A DNA stretch of 41,656 nt from Lachnospiraceae bacterium (lineage in GTDB: Bacteria > Bacillota > Clostridia > Lachnospirales > Lachnospiraceae), in NCBI GenBank assembly GCA_021770345.1, contig JAETRD010000023.1:1-41656 (forward strand). The letters are read 5' to 3'. Below, piece after piece: positions 41,446 to 41,656 of this stretch (its first letter is position 1; each line of letters starts with the position of its first letter). The position numbers and the translations under genes were made by a program. The notes below the pieces were generated by a model that ran no database searches, was not told where the DNA came from, and saw only the letters and a list, made by a program, of their open reading frames with translations.

Positions 41446-41627
41446 ATATCAGAGAAATGCGTCTTTGCATTCTCCACAGAATCTCAGGTTGTTTCAACCG
41501 ATATTTTCCAGGATGTAACAAAATCAAAATAAGAAAAGGTCTTTTTTGCTTGTCTTAAAAAGGCCGTTATAAGCCAAATCGGACAGTCAATAAGAAAAAT
41601 ATAACCGGAAAGGAGGTTTGGGATAGA
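41446..41627 (+). promoter_or_regulatory. Structured 5' leader of the right-edge gene
   Basis: About 180 untranslated bases with three hairpins: GAGAAATGC with GCATTCTC (41452-41474), GGTTG-TTT-CAACC (41487-41499), and GGTCTTTTT (41538-41546) with AAAAAGGCC (41557-41565). No known riboswitch motif was recognised. A strong AAGGAGG lies at 41610-41616. Confidence 0.45.
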
Positions 41628-41656
41628 ATGCGGACTTCCTTTGTAGTATACTACAG
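41628..41656 (+). CDS. Start of a gene cut by the window edge
   Basis: ATG at 41628, eleven bases after AAGGAGG, followed by nine open codons (MRTSFVVYY...) to the edge. Too short to identify. The strong ribosome site and upstream promoter support a real start. Confidence 0.45.

Overview
The window reads as chromosome of a low-to-mid GC Gram-positive anaerobe of the Clostridia, most likely a Lachnospiraceae-type gut Firmicute. The evidence is a PolC-type replicative polymerase, the cluster pyrH-frr-uppS-cdsA-dxr-rseP-ispG-polC, an infC-rpmI-rplT operon with a terminator-bearing leader, strong AGGAGG-like ribosome sites and vegetative -35/-10 promoters with 17-base spacers. No rRNA, tRNA or CRISPR array was seen.

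Region 1 (1-4970) is accessory and visibly richer in A+T than what follows. It holds a MATE transporter, a scar in which a Cys-rich KTR gene, the 3' end of an IS256-family transposase and an HTH regulator gene are fused and broken, a micro-protein carrying the Na+-decarboxylase-like NADGPTS motif, and an unassigned two-gene module (P-loop ATPase plus a two-helix membrane protein). Region 2 (5041-18703) is backbone: a DUF368/PopT-type undecaprenyl-phosphate transporter, a membrane-anchored polysaccharide deacetylase, a bactofilin, then pyrH, frr, uppS, cdsA, dxr, rseP, ispG and polC on one strand. It links isoprenoid (Dxr, IspG), undecaprenyl (UppS, PopT) and phospholipid (CdsA) synthesis to translation and replication.

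Region 3 (18731-28017) starts at a bidirectional terminator, with a minus-strand DUF5050 lipoprotein-like gene diverging from pheA. Then come a DUF815 AAA ATPase, a Ppx/GppA-like protein with an HD domain, polyphosphate kinase and a Cof-type HAD phosphatase, closed by a second bidirectional terminator and a convergent PHP phosphoesterase. Region 4 (28139-33181) holds a large secreted PPC/fibronectin repeat protein, a cheW, and infC-rpmI-rplT behind a structured leader; infC appears to start at AUU.

Region 5 (33278-41656) has two YhgE/Pip membrane proteins flanking a small membrane protein, a tandem hairpin repeat, a 58-residue membrane protein, a zinc-ribbon/TM2 protein, ilvN-ilvC and an orphan Imm51-like immunity gene. 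It ends in about 500 bases with no complete gene. That stretch contains a promoter-driven, highly structured RNA candidate (41233-41374), which I consider the best lead for something undescribed, and a second promoter with a structured leader feeding a gene cut by the window edge.
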